Shown here: one piece after another, positions 1-5,889 of the stretch
Layout of the letters: each line of letters begins with the position of its first letter
Position numbering within the stretch: the first letter of the stretch is position 1
Assembly (NCBI GenBank): GCA_021805405.1
Contig: JAJZFK010000290.1
Location: 1 to 5,889 of the forward strand
Source of the DNA: a bacterium
Lineage (GTDB): Bacteria; Armatimonadota; Chthonomonadetes; Chthonomonadales; Chthonomonadaceae
Reading direction: 5' to 3'
Length of the DNA stretch: 5,889 nt
Position numbers and translations under genes: made by a program
Notes under the pieces: generated by a model
Databases searched by the model: none
Told to the model about the DNA's origin: nothing
Seen by the model: only the letters and a program-made list of their open reading frames with translations

Positions 1-385
1 CACCGCGGTCTACAGTTACACCTAGCATCTCCTCCAAGCAGAGTGCCTGGCCGCATAACTGAAGGTCGTCGGGATACTCCACCCGGTGTGCGCCTCGCTT
101 ATACTCTATAGGGTACACATCGCCATCATGTCGAAACTCTACAACATCGGCTCTGCCGCGTATCTGCAAGCTGTCACTCCAAACTGCCATTCCCCGTTCG
201 CATCTTCCCGCGGCGGTCATCTCCCAGGTGGAAGTATCCGCCCGTTCATGGCCCTGCGTACCCTGCAACGTAAAGACGTTGTCCTCAAACGCCGCTTCAA
301 GGTGCATGAGCCCGCACCGCCGTGCACAGTATCCAAACTGAACCAATGCCGATAACGGCAGGTAGTCATCATTCTCAATGTCCAC
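1..385 (-). CDS. cas4: CRISPR-associated exonuclease Cas4, type I-C (3' end cut by window edge)
   Basis: Cas4 is a RecB-family, iron-sulfur DNA exonuclease that acts with Cas1-Cas2 in spacer acquisition, trimming prespacers and helping to choose PAM-proximal ends. I translated the minus strand by hand: an open frame of 128 codons runs from a GTG at 385 to the window edge with no stop. It opens with the I-C Cas4 pattern YLPLSALVQFGYCARRC (residues 8-24), in which C20 and C24 are candidates for the N-terminal cluster cysteine. The RecB nuclease motifs follow in order: H46 (GHER), D80 (GRADVVEF), E94 and K96 (IEYKRG), then Q109 in QLCGQALCLEEMLG. The family is usually about 200-220 residues, so roughly the last third is missing, including the C-terminal cysteines. 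The GTG start is supported by a GGAGG seven nt upstream; no in-frame ATG fits. The gene begins 23 nt after the cas7 stop, so it is probably cotranscribed. Confidence 0.95.
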   Translation of the reverse strand, partial: MDIENDDYLPLSALVQFGYCARRCGLMHLEAAFEDNVFTLQGTQGHERADTSTWEMTAAGRCERGMAVWSDSLQIRGRADVVEFRHDGDVYPIEYKRGAHRVEYPDDLQLCGQALCLEEMLGVTVDRG

Positions 386-392
386 GGCGGTG

Positions 393-397
393 CCTCC
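393..397 (-). promoter_or_regulatory. Ribosome binding site of cas4
   Basis: GGAGG on the minus strand lies seven nt before the GTG at 385. It is what fixes the non-ATG start of cas4, and it sits in the 23-nt gap after the cas7 stop codon. Confidence 0.85.
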
Positions 398-408
398 AGT
401 AATGGCTA

Positions 409-1359
409 TTACCGAACTATAACCTCTACGCCCTGTGGTGCCTCACCCACCTGCACGGTATAGTCGCTAAACCTGCGAGGAAGGTCGCAGTTGCGGGTAA
501 TATGCACAACTGCGTCATCTGCGTTGATATCTAGCAAACGGTGCGCAGGTGCGCACCCCAGTTTCGCCTGTTGCGCCCTTTGCGCGGCATCTCCATCGGT
601 ACCTATGTGCTTGAACACGATGAGCTTGCGCGCCGACATCATACCTTTGCTCGATGATCTGTCGTGGTCGTACATGTTGACCAGTGCCTCCCAAAGCAAC
701 GCTAGATCTGCATCGCTAAAGCCAGTATGTTCGGCGAGGTGAGCGCTGACGAAGCCCTTGGCAGCGTAAAGCCCATAAGGGATAAGCGTTTTGCGCCCCA
801 TTGTACGAATAGTGTCCTCTGGTTGCGCAGCCTCCCATTCTACGTAGGCCTTTGATGTACCACCTTTAACCTCCTCTGCCACCGCCATTCTGGTGATCGA
901 CACATCCATGCTCAAGACAGGATCGAGCGAACGGGCAAATGCGATTTGCACGGGACCGCGTAGCTGCCCTGCATTGGCACCGGTAGACATTACGGCACCA
1001 AATGTGCGAACATCATAAAACGTGCGACACATCCAGTCGCGTGCTGCAGTAACCTTGTCCTTGTTTGGTTTACCGTTGTAGCCGCCGTCTGTCTGTTCAT
1101 GGGCGGTGATGATAGCGCGGTTAAGGTTGGTAGCGTGCTCTACCCATATTGCGTTTGGCGGCTGATTACCACGGGCGATCTGCACGTAGTTGCGAATGCG
1201 ACGTTTCATTGCGACGTCGGAGACGAGCCCAAATCCGTCCTCGGGATCTACCCGAGGTGCATTGGCGGCATCGGGATCGCCATTGGGGTTGCCGTTTTCA
1301 CAATCGAACAGAAACAGGAACTCGTAACGATTCTGGATGGGAGCAATAGTAGTGCTCAT
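409..1359 (-). CDS. cas7: Type I-C Cascade backbone protein Cas7 (Csd2 family)
   Basis: Cas7 is the RRM-fold subunit that polymerises along the crRNA spacer to form the backbone of Cascade; it is the most abundant subunit of the complex. The 316-residue product carries the Csd2 signatures in order: NRYEFLFLFDCENGNPNGDPD (residues 10-30) with the glycine/asparagine-rich GNPNGDPD loop, RVDPEDGFGLVSDVAMKRRI (36-55), YDVRTFGAVMSTG (115-127), GQLRGPVQ (131-138), FARSLDP (141-147) and GRKTLIPYGLY (188-198). These make the family assignment secure. The length is slightly above the roughly 280-300 usual for the family. The ATG start has an AAGGAG seven nt upstream and follows the cas8c stop by 39 nt. 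The gene ends TAA. No internal frameshift is seen. Confidence 0.97.
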   Translation of the reverse strand: MSTTIAPIQNRYEFLFLFDCENGNPNGDPDAANAPRVDPEDGFGLVSDVAMKRRIRNYVQIARGNQPPNAIWVEHATNLNRAIITAHEQTDGGYNGKPNKDKVTAARDWMCRTFYDVRTFGAVMSTGANAGQLRGPVQIAFARSLDPVLSMDVSITRMAVAEEVKGGTSKAYVEWEAAQPEDTIRTMGRKTLIPYGLYAAKGFVSAHLAEHTGFSDADLALLWEALVNMYDHDRSSSKGMMSARKLIVFKHIGTDGDAAQRAQQAKLGCAPAHRLLDINADDAVVHITRNCDLPRRFSDYTVQVGEAPQGVEVIVR

Positions 1360-1361
1360 TC

Positions 1362-1375
1362 ATAAACTCCTTTAT
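1362..1375 (-). promoter_or_regulatory. Ribosome binding site of cas7 inside a small inverted repeat
   Basis: On the minus strand ATAAA-GGAG-TTTAT is a perfect 5-bp inverted repeat with the Shine-Dalgarno core GGAG (1370-1367) as its four-base loop. The core is seven nt from the cas7 ATG at 1359. The stem is all A-U and would be weak, so the site is probably accessible. The ribosome binding site call is firm; a role for the stem is speculative. A second ATG at 1363-1361 is out of frame, in the overlapping ATGAATG. Confidence 0.8.
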
Positions 1376-1398
1376 AGTTCAGCAAACAGAGTGAAAGA

Positions 1399-1800
1399 CT
1401 ATTGGCCGCTTGTAGCATCGGTTTGTGGTGCATTTCGCTTTTCTGTGAGGGCCGCTGCATCGGCCGCCTTCTGGTGATAGTAACCCAGGGCAAAGAGGCT
1501 CTGTTCTTCCATGCCCAGCGTGCGCGGCACATCGTGCTGAATTGCCGCCCAAATCTCTGCGATGCGTCCGTCATACCAGCGTGCAAGGCCACTATCCAGT
1601 TTATTGAGGTGAAACTGGCTGGTGCGCGTAAGGCGTCCTAGCACGAGCGCCGGAGTAGCACTTGCGCTACCGTAATATCGCTCTATAACGCCCGCATTCA
1701 GGGTGCCCAGGGCGCGCTGCTGCAGTGCGGCAAGAACGGCCAATAAGCGCCCGCACTGGTAAGCAGCGGATGGATGATTAGGCTCTAAAAACGCTGTCAT
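1399..1800 (-). CDS. cas11c: Small subunit Cas11c, translated from an internal start within cas8c
   Basis: Cas11 is the small, mainly alpha-helical Cascade subunit that forms the belly of the complex and contacts the non-target strand. Type I-C operons have no separate cas11; published work on the subtype shows it is made from an internal start near the 3' end of cas8c. Here an in-frame ATG at 1800 (Met462 of Cas8c) gives a 133-residue protein starting MTAFLEPNHPSAAYQCGRLL, which matches the usual point where the Csd1 C-terminal helical domain begins. Upstream is AAAAGGAGA, a strong Shine-Dalgarno with GGAG at 1815-1812. The spacing to ATG is 11 nt, rather long; an in-frame ATT at 1803 would have eight. 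The sequence shows the start signal and the conserved domain boundary. Translation itself is inferred from the family. Confidence 0.8.
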   Translation of the reverse strand: MTAFLEPNHPSAAYQCGRLLAVLAALQQRALGTLNAGVIERYYGSASATPALVLGRLTRTSQFHLNKLDSGLARWYDGRIAEIWAAIQHDVPRTLGMEEQSLFALGYYHQKAADAAALTEKRNAPQTDATSGQ

Positions 1801-3183
1801 AATGATCTTTTCTCCTTTTAGTCGGCTGCTTCGCAGCAGATAAGCCTTTAGCACAGCCATTCGGTTTTCAAGTGTGAATGGCGCACTGCCTTGGGTCTGC
1901 ACGTATGCGCGGTGCTGAGTTACAACCGCGGCCATCGCACGGTACGGTATCCCCATCTGCGGGTTGAGTGCTGCACGCCACACCTGCGGCAGCATGCTCT
2001 TTACAGGCTTTACCCAGTCATCGTAATTCTGTGCAGTTCGCCGCACCGGAAGCAGGCTCTCAACCACTCTTCCAATCGCCGGCTCTCTGGCAAGACTGCG
2101 GCCATCGTTACCCACAATGGCTAGATCCTCAAACCATGAGGCAACCGCAACGGCCAACTGTTCAAACTGGCCGGTCATCCAATCTCGCACCATCACCCGG
2201 CCCGCGGCACCGGTTACTGTGCAGCAGTAGTATTTACTAGCTGCTAACTGCGAACTGTTAGGCGTTTCGCCGGACCTGATGGCCGTAAGTAACGCCCTGG
2301 CAGCCTGCAGCGCTGTTGCCTCCTTGAGGCTGGCTGGTTCGAGCAAAAACGATAACACGTCCTCGTCGTCAGCAACCTCACAGTCGTACCAGTAGAGCGG
2401 TTTACTGCCAGCCACCGTTGGCGAATTTGCGATAAGGTGATTGATGGCGTCACGGTACGCCGTAGATGCTGCTTCGCATACTGCAGCGTTAGCCGACTGC
2501 TTCAAACCAAACGAACCGAACGAGTCCTTGTCAAAGCTCACCAACGTTGAGCCAGAGGATTGACCGCCAATGGTGCTAGCGCTCACTTTTGGGTGCGTTG
2601 CAGCAGGCACACTTACCGTACCTGTAGCAAAACAGACCATGTCGTTACCCGTCGTTTTATGCGGGAGACGGCCTCTAAAGTCTCGCCACCAAGGGTACCA
2701 ACGCCTGTCCTCCAGCACCAGTTCGCCCTCCACGCGCAGGCTCACCGCATCGGTCTCTTTCGCCTTGCTTTCGCGCAGCTGCTCCTGTATTTCCGCTAAT
2801 GCATCCTGGCTCTGCAGCGCGCGTGCCACTGCGGCAAGTGAAGGAATTACTGATGCCGCCTGGTTTAATAATCCTACAAAGTAGGCATGTTTTTCATTTG
2901 CTTTCGCAAATTCCTTTTCAGCCGTGTTATCCTTCATTAAAAGCGCAACATTTATAGCCGCTTCGGTTAGGAAATGGCACCCTCCTTTCAGTGCGAGCAT
3001 CTCAGGCTGACTCAAATCCGGGCAACGCAACACTCGGCCTTTACCATCCTCGCCCAGGCTTAGCACCCCCAAGAATGTACCATCGGCGGTAAAATCGAGT
3101 GCAAACTTGATAGTCTTGGATTTGAATCCCGGTTCTGGTGCAAGGCCCTTATGGTCTGCATACTCAAGCAGGTATTCAAGCAT
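1399..3183 (-). CDS. cas8c: Type I-C Cascade large subunit Cas8c (Csd1 family)
   Basis: Cas8c is the large subunit of the I-C Cascade: it recognises the PAM, helps open target DNA and provides the docking surface for Cas3. The product from the ATG at 3183 is 594 residues, usual for the family (about 570-610). Csd1 signatures are the N-terminal MLEYLLEYADHKGL, the block SSGSTLVSFDKDSFGSFG (residues 209-226) followed by QSANA (229-233), YYCCTVTGAAGRVMVRDW (318-335), ENRMAVLKAYLLR (439-451), and the C-terminal YQCGRLLAVL and RYYGSASATP. A GTG at 3198 would add five residues, but the Shine-Dalgarno GGAGGA (3196-3191) lies within those codons and is seven nt from the ATG, so the ATG is preferred. 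The start overlaps the end of cas5c by eight nt, which suggests translational coupling. The last 133 codons also encode the small subunit from an internal start. Confidence 0.96.
   Translation of the reverse strand: MLEYLLEYADHKGLAPEPGFKSKTIKFALDFTADGTFLGVLSLGEDGKGRVLRCPDLSQPEMLALKGGCHFLTEAAINVALLMKDNTAEKEFAKANEKHAYFVGLLNQAASVIPSLAAVARALQSQDALAEIQEQLRESKAKETDAVSLRVEGELVLEDRRWYPWWRDFRGRLPHKTTGNDMVCFATGTVSVPAATHPKVSASTIGGQSSGSTLVSFDKDSFGSFGLKQSANAAVCEAASTAYRDAINHLIANSPTVAGSKPLYWYDCEVADDEDVLSFLLEPASLKEATALQAARALLTAIRSGETPNSSQLAASKYYCCTVTGAAGRVMVRDWMTGQFEQLAVAVASWFEDLAIVGNDGRSLAREPAIGRVVESLLPVRRTAQNYDDWVKPVKSMLPQVWRAALNPQMGIPYRAMAAVVTQHRAYVQTQGSAPFTLENRMAVLKAYLLRSSRLKGEKIIMTAFLEPNHPSAAYQCGRLLAVLAALQQRALGTLNAGVIERYYGSASATPALVLGRLTRTSQFHLNKLDSGLARWYDGRIAEIWAAIQHDVPRTLGMEEQSLFALGYYHQKAADAAALTEKRNAPQTDATSGQ
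1812..1819 (-). promoter_or_regulatory. Internal ribosome binding site for cas11c inside cas8c
   Basis: AAAAGGAG on the minus strand is embedded in the Cas8c codons for LKGEK, 11 nt before the in-frame ATG at 1800. A purine-rich site this good inside a coding sequence, exactly before the conserved C-terminal domain, is the main local evidence that Cas11c is made here. Confidence 0.75.
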
Positions 3184-3967
3184 TTGCCAGTCCTCCACCA
3201 GTCTTTTTCACTGCTGGGCTGTCATATTCGGGCACTACCATCTGTCCAGCCTTTACTTCCGCATTAAACAGGCTAATAGAGACGCCACCCGCCACACCTG
3301 CCAGCCGTTCCTCGCGGTCAACCGGCAGTGCCGGCCTGCTAGAACCTGTTACAGTCCTGTTCTGCATGTGCCCAAGGTCGAAGACCTCATAGAGCATCCA
3401 GCCAATATGCATATTTAGTGGCACGGCGCTTTGTGCACCCTCTACCGCTGGCCGGAAGAACGCAGGAAATTCCCTGCACCCCAGGCAAGGCTGGTATATG
3501 CACTGCCCGCGAGCCGCCCGCCGCGCGAATTGCGCGTCTAGGGCAGTTAATTCATGACGGTATGCAGGGAACGGCCTAATCTCGGCATGTATGCAGTACC
3601 GTACATCCTTCAACGCCATGGTCTGCCTTTGGGTACGTCCCTTCTGATCACTTCCAGAATCATCTTTGGTGGCATCCGCCATGATGGGTGACACTTCCTC
3701 CTGGCCATTCATCCAACGCAAAATGGTATCCGCCGAGGGTGCCTTCTCCTTCACCTCATTGCGCATTAGCGCGACATAGCGCGGTTCTGTGAGCACATCA
3801 ATTTGCAGCACTTGCCAGTGAAACTTTGGCTTCCAGTATATAGCCTCCAAGATGCCGCGCGCAGCCGAGGGCGTCATTATGGGGTAACTAAATCGTTCGA
3901 CCTTCATCACCGGCTGCGTAAAGCAGGCGTAATCGCCCCACACTTCTAAAACATGCCTGGTTGGCAC
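3176..3967 (-). CDS. cas5c: Cas5c (Cas5d), pre-crRNA endoribonuclease and crRNA 5'-handle subunit
   Basis: In type I-C, which lacks Cas6, Cas5c is a RAMP protein that cuts the repeat hairpin of the precursor crRNA and stays bound to the 5' handle in Cascade. The 263-residue product shows the family pattern: LEVWGDYACFTQPVMKVERF (residues 7-26), TPSAARGILEAIYWKP (32-47), RTQRQTMALKDVRY (111-124), RRAARGQCIYQPCLGCREF (149-167) and IGWMLYEVFDLG (188-199). Y44 in IYWKP matches the catalytic tyrosine described in the Bacillus halodurans enzyme. The Lys-His pair expected some 12 residues before GQC is not seen there; an R137-H138 pair lies further upstream. The start is GTG with GGGAG seven nt upstream, 31 nt after the cas3 stop. 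The 3' end overlaps cas8c by eight nt. The length is slightly above the usual 210-250. Confidence 0.95.
   Translation of the reverse strand: MPTRHVLEVWGDYACFTQPVMKVERFSYPIMTPSAARGILEAIYWKPKFHWQVLQIDVLTEPRYVALMRNEVKEKAPSADTILRWMNGQEEVSPIMADATKDDSGSDQKGRTQRQTMALKDVRYCIHAEIRPFPAYRHELTALDAQFARRAARGQCIYQPCLGCREFPAFFRPAVEGAQSAVPLNMHIGWMLYEVFDLGHMQNRTVTGSSRPALPVDREERLAGVAGGVSISLFNAEVKAGQMVVPEYDSPAVKKTGGGLANA
3191..3196 (-). promoter_or_regulatory. Ribosome binding site of cas8c, inside the end of cas5c
   Basis: GGAGGA on the minus strand lies seven nt before the ATG at 3183 and within the last codons of cas5c. It decides the cas8c start: the GTG at 3198 overlaps this site and has no comparable purine-rich signal at a proper distance upstream of itself. 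Confidence 0.85.
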
Positions 3968-3974
3968 TTTCTTT

Positions 3975-3980
3975 CTCCCT
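3975..3980 (-). promoter_or_regulatory. Ribosome binding site of cas5c
   Basis: AGGGAG on the minus strand is seven nt before the GTG at 3967, within the 31-nt gap after the cas3 stop codon. It supports the GTG start of cas5c. Confidence 0.8.
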
Positions 3981-3998
3981 TCTTGTTAGTCTTATGCA

Positions 3999-5889
3999 TC
4001 ATATAACATAAGTTCCCTGCTCGCTTGAAATATCAATGCCTAACGTCTCGTTGTAATGCCGAGAATCGAGCATTACGTACCAATAGGGCGCCAGTTCACC
4101 AGCCCGGTATCGATCGGTAAACCGCAGCTGCATTACTGCCTGGTGTGCCGAATCATCCTTGTCATAAGGCAGGTACATTCCCGCACTAAGTGGTGAAACT
4201 TCTCGCAGCCACCTTCTGTCGATTCCTCGCTCATTTGCAGAGTCCACCAGCCGCCGAAAGGTGCCGGACAGCGGCATGTATGGTACCAACACATTCACCG
4301 TCTGCTGCTCGATTACCCTGTACTCCCGCGCCACCGATACAAAGTCACCAGTTTGTATCGCCTCATTTAGTGCACGCGCCCTCTCTTCTGGCCGGTTAAG
4401 ATCATACAATTCACGATAATATTGGTGAATGAGCGAGGGGTCGTTAACGTCCTCAATCACGTTGTTATACCGTGCGAGCAGCGAGCGGGTGACATCTGCA
4501 GCCTGTTTGTAGGTTGCATCGGGAAACCGCTCATCGCTAAGGCGAAATACATTTACTACACCAGGCTGAGACATATTCCCATTGCGGTTGCACCTGCCGG
4601 CTGCCTGTATTACAGCCTCTAGCGGTGCAAAGGCTCGGTACACTACAGGAAAGTCAATATCTACACCAGCTTCCACACACTGTGTGGCAACTAGGAGGAC
4701 ATCTTCATTCTCACTTAAACACCGACGCACAGTGTTAAGCACATCCTTTCTATGCTGCGGGCACATCGACGTAGAAAGGTGGTAAACTGGCAGCGCGTCA
4801 GGCACGATGGACCGCAAAATCTTGGCAAGTTGCCGTGCGGCAGCGCGCGTATTGACGATGCAAAGTGCCTGCGGGTAGTCAGCAATTTGCATTGCCAACT
4901 CGTCAATTACCAGTGATTCTTCAGGATTGGGCCAGCTCACCACAGTCCGTTTCAGGGCGCGAGCAGTTTGCAGCCTTGCGGGAATGATTTCACGTGCATT
5001 GAAACCCGTCTCGCTAGCTGCCACCAGCGTGGTGTGCAGATGACCGAAAGCAGGCTGGGTGGCGGTTGCAAACACGACAGAACTATGGTAAGTTTCACCT
5101 GCAAGGCGACAAAGAGCAGCCAGCGTGGGCAGCAGCAGCTTTTGAGGTAGCGACTGTGCCTCATCGAACAGTATCACACTCTGTGCCAGACGGTGTAGTT
5201 TGCGGCAGGTAGCTGGTCGGTTGGAGAACAGAGACTCCAGGAGCTGAACAGTAGTGGTTACTACAATGGGTGCATCCCAATTTTCCGCCTGAAACCGGGC
5301 AAAGCCACCGGTGCCGGCATCGTCCTGATCACGTGCTATACCGGTCTCAAATGGCGTAAGGCTATGATGTTCCAAAAGGTAGGCGCCACCAAACTCAGGG
5401 TCAAAGAGCGTTCGGTACTGCTCGGCAGTCTGCTCAATAATATTGAGGTAAGGCAGCACTATCACCACGCGCCTCAGGTTGTGAAGGGCTGCATGCTTCA
5501 ACGCAAAACCCATCATCGCCAACGTCTTTCCCGAGCCTGTAGGAGCGGATAATGTGAACACGCCTGGCGAATGCACGGCACCATCCAGGCACGACTCCCA
5601 CACTTGCCGCCGCAGATGGATTAGCGCCTGCCGCGCATTTGAACCGCAACTTAACTCCTCTACACGAGCGGCCACTAGTTGCAGTGCACGGTCCGCCTGG
5701 AGCGCTGGAACTGCCCTTTCGCTAACGCCGTCAAAATGTGCACTGGTATCCAGGTAATCCGCATCCACCAGGCTGGAGTAGAGCATCCTGGTGTCCAACA
5801 TCGCACCAACACCCTGGAATATTTGCGTACATGACGTTCGCGTATCCACGTTGAACCCGTCGCGCTGCAAGCGTCCTAACAACAGGTCG
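3999..5889 (-). CDS. cas3: CRISPR-associated helicase-nuclease Cas3, type I-C (5' end cut by window edge)
   Basis: Cas3 is recruited by Cascade bound to target DNA and uses an HD nuclease and a superfamily 2 helicase to nick, unwind and degrade it. The frame is open to the right edge, so the true start is outside. Counting the codon at 5882-5880 as residue 1, the window holds the end of the HD domain (MLYSSLVDADYLDT, 33-46), then the helicase: motif I APTGSGKT (113-120), Ia-like VLPYLNIIEQ (142-151), TTTVQLLESLFS (209-220), motif II DEAQ (240-243), motif III FATATQP (271-277), motif IV CIVNTRAAA (341-349), motif V TQCVEAGVDID (400-410) and motif VI QAAGRCNRNG (426-435), and a C-terminal domain to residue 627. 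About 100-200 N-terminal residues are missing, including the His and His-Asp metal ligands. No frameshift or missing helicase motif is seen, so the helicase part looks intact. Confidence 0.97.
   Translation of the reverse strand, partial: DLLLGRLQRDGFNVDTRTSCTQIFQGVGAMLDTRMLYSSLVDADYLDTSAHFDGVSERAVPALQADRALQLVAARVEELSCGSNARQALIHLRRQVWESCLDGAVHSPGVFTLSAPTGSGKTLAMMGFALKHAALHNLRRVVIVLPYLNIIEQTAEQYRTLFDPEFGGAYLLEHHSLTPFETGIARDQDDAGTGGFARFQAENWDAPIVVTTTVQLLESLFSNRPATCRKLHRLAQSVILFDEAQSLPQKLLLPTLAALCRLAGETYHSSVVFATATQPAFGHLHTTLVAASETGFNAREIIPARLQTARALKRTVVSWPNPEESLVIDELAMQIADYPQALCIVNTRAAARQLAKILRSIVPDALPVYHLSTSMCPQHRKDVLNTVRRCLSENEDVLLVATQCVEAGVDIDFPVVYRAFAPLEAVIQAAGRCNRNGNMSQPGVVNVFRLSDERFPDATYKQAADVTRSLLARYNNVIEDVNDPSLIHQYYRELYDLNRPEERARALNEAIQTGDFVSVAREYRVIEQQTVNVLVPYMPLSGTFRRLVDSANERGIDRRWLREVSPLSAGMYLPYDKDDSAHQAVMQLRFTDRYRAGELAPYWYVMLDSRHYNETLGIDISSEQGTYVI

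Noticed and set aside
86..355. Plus-strand open frame of 89 codons
   Set aside because: It lies entirely antisense to cas4, has no recognisable domain, and the minus-strand reading matches Cas4 throughout.
1360..1398. Possible terminator between cas8c and cas7
   Set aside because: The only inverted repeat is a 5-bp A-U stem around the Shine-Dalgarno, without a G-C stem or U-tract. It does not resemble an intrinsic terminator.
1356..1592. Minus-strand open frame of 78 codons in another frame across the cas8c end
   Set aside because: It is an out-of-frame shadow of cas8c, with no family resemblance. The in-frame internal start at 1800 is the better supported second product.
2560..2884. Overlapping plus-strand open frames antisense to cas8c
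   Set aside because: Low-complexity, composition-driven translations with no domain. The minus strand carries the conserved Csd1 blocks here.
4952..5164. Minus-strand out-of-frame ORF within cas3, and similar ones at 4715-4906 and 5434-5649
   Set aside because: The helicase motifs run continuously in the main cas3 frame across these stretches, so there is no frameshift and no separate gene.
1..5889. CRISPR repeat-spacer array, anti-CRISPR gene, transposon or novel accessory gene within the operon
   Set aside because: No regularly spaced repeats, no extra coding capacity (all gaps are under 40 nt) and no terminal inverted repeats were seen. The gene content is the canonical I-C set, not a new system.

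Overview
This window is the effector part of a type I-C (Dvulg subtype) CRISPR-Cas operon from a bacterium. All genes are on the minus strand, so transcription runs from the right edge to the left. The order is cas3 (5' end cut off) - cas5c - cas8c (with an internal cas11c start) - cas7 - cas4 (3' end cut off), which is the canonical I-C order. In such operons cas1, cas2 and the repeat-spacer array normally follow cas4, so they would lie beyond the left edge. The promoter and the start of cas3 would lie beyond the right edge. The host cannot be identified from this sequence. It has moderate GC content (a little over half by eye), good AAGGAG/GGAGG-type Shine-Dalgarno sites before the genes, and two GTG starts (cas5c and cas4).

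Layout on the minus strand, right to left: 5889-3999 cas3 (end of the HD nuclease domain plus a full helicase and C-terminal domain); a 31-nt gap; 3967-3176 cas5c; an 8-nt overlap; 3183-1399 cas8c, inside which 1800-1399 is very probably also translated separately as Cas11c; a 39-nt gap; 1359-409 cas7; a 23-nt gap; 385-1 cas4. There is no non-coding stretch longer than 40 nt. I see no tRNA, rRNA, insertion sequence, CRISPR repeat or terminator in the window.

How the genes work together (established knowledge of the subtype): Cas5c cuts the precursor crRNA and caps the 5' handle. Cas7 forms the backbone along the spacer. Cas8c reads the PAM and, with Cas11c, holds the opened DNA. Cas3 is then recruited to nick and degrade the target. 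Cas4 works with Cas1-Cas2 in selecting and trimming PAM-containing new spacers.

The system itself is known. The points worth a second look are the hidden cas11c reading, the cas8c start set by a Shine-Dalgarno lying inside the longer ORF, an apparently shifted or missing Lys-His pair in the Cas5c processing site, and a cas4 that is easily missed because it is cut by the window edge.
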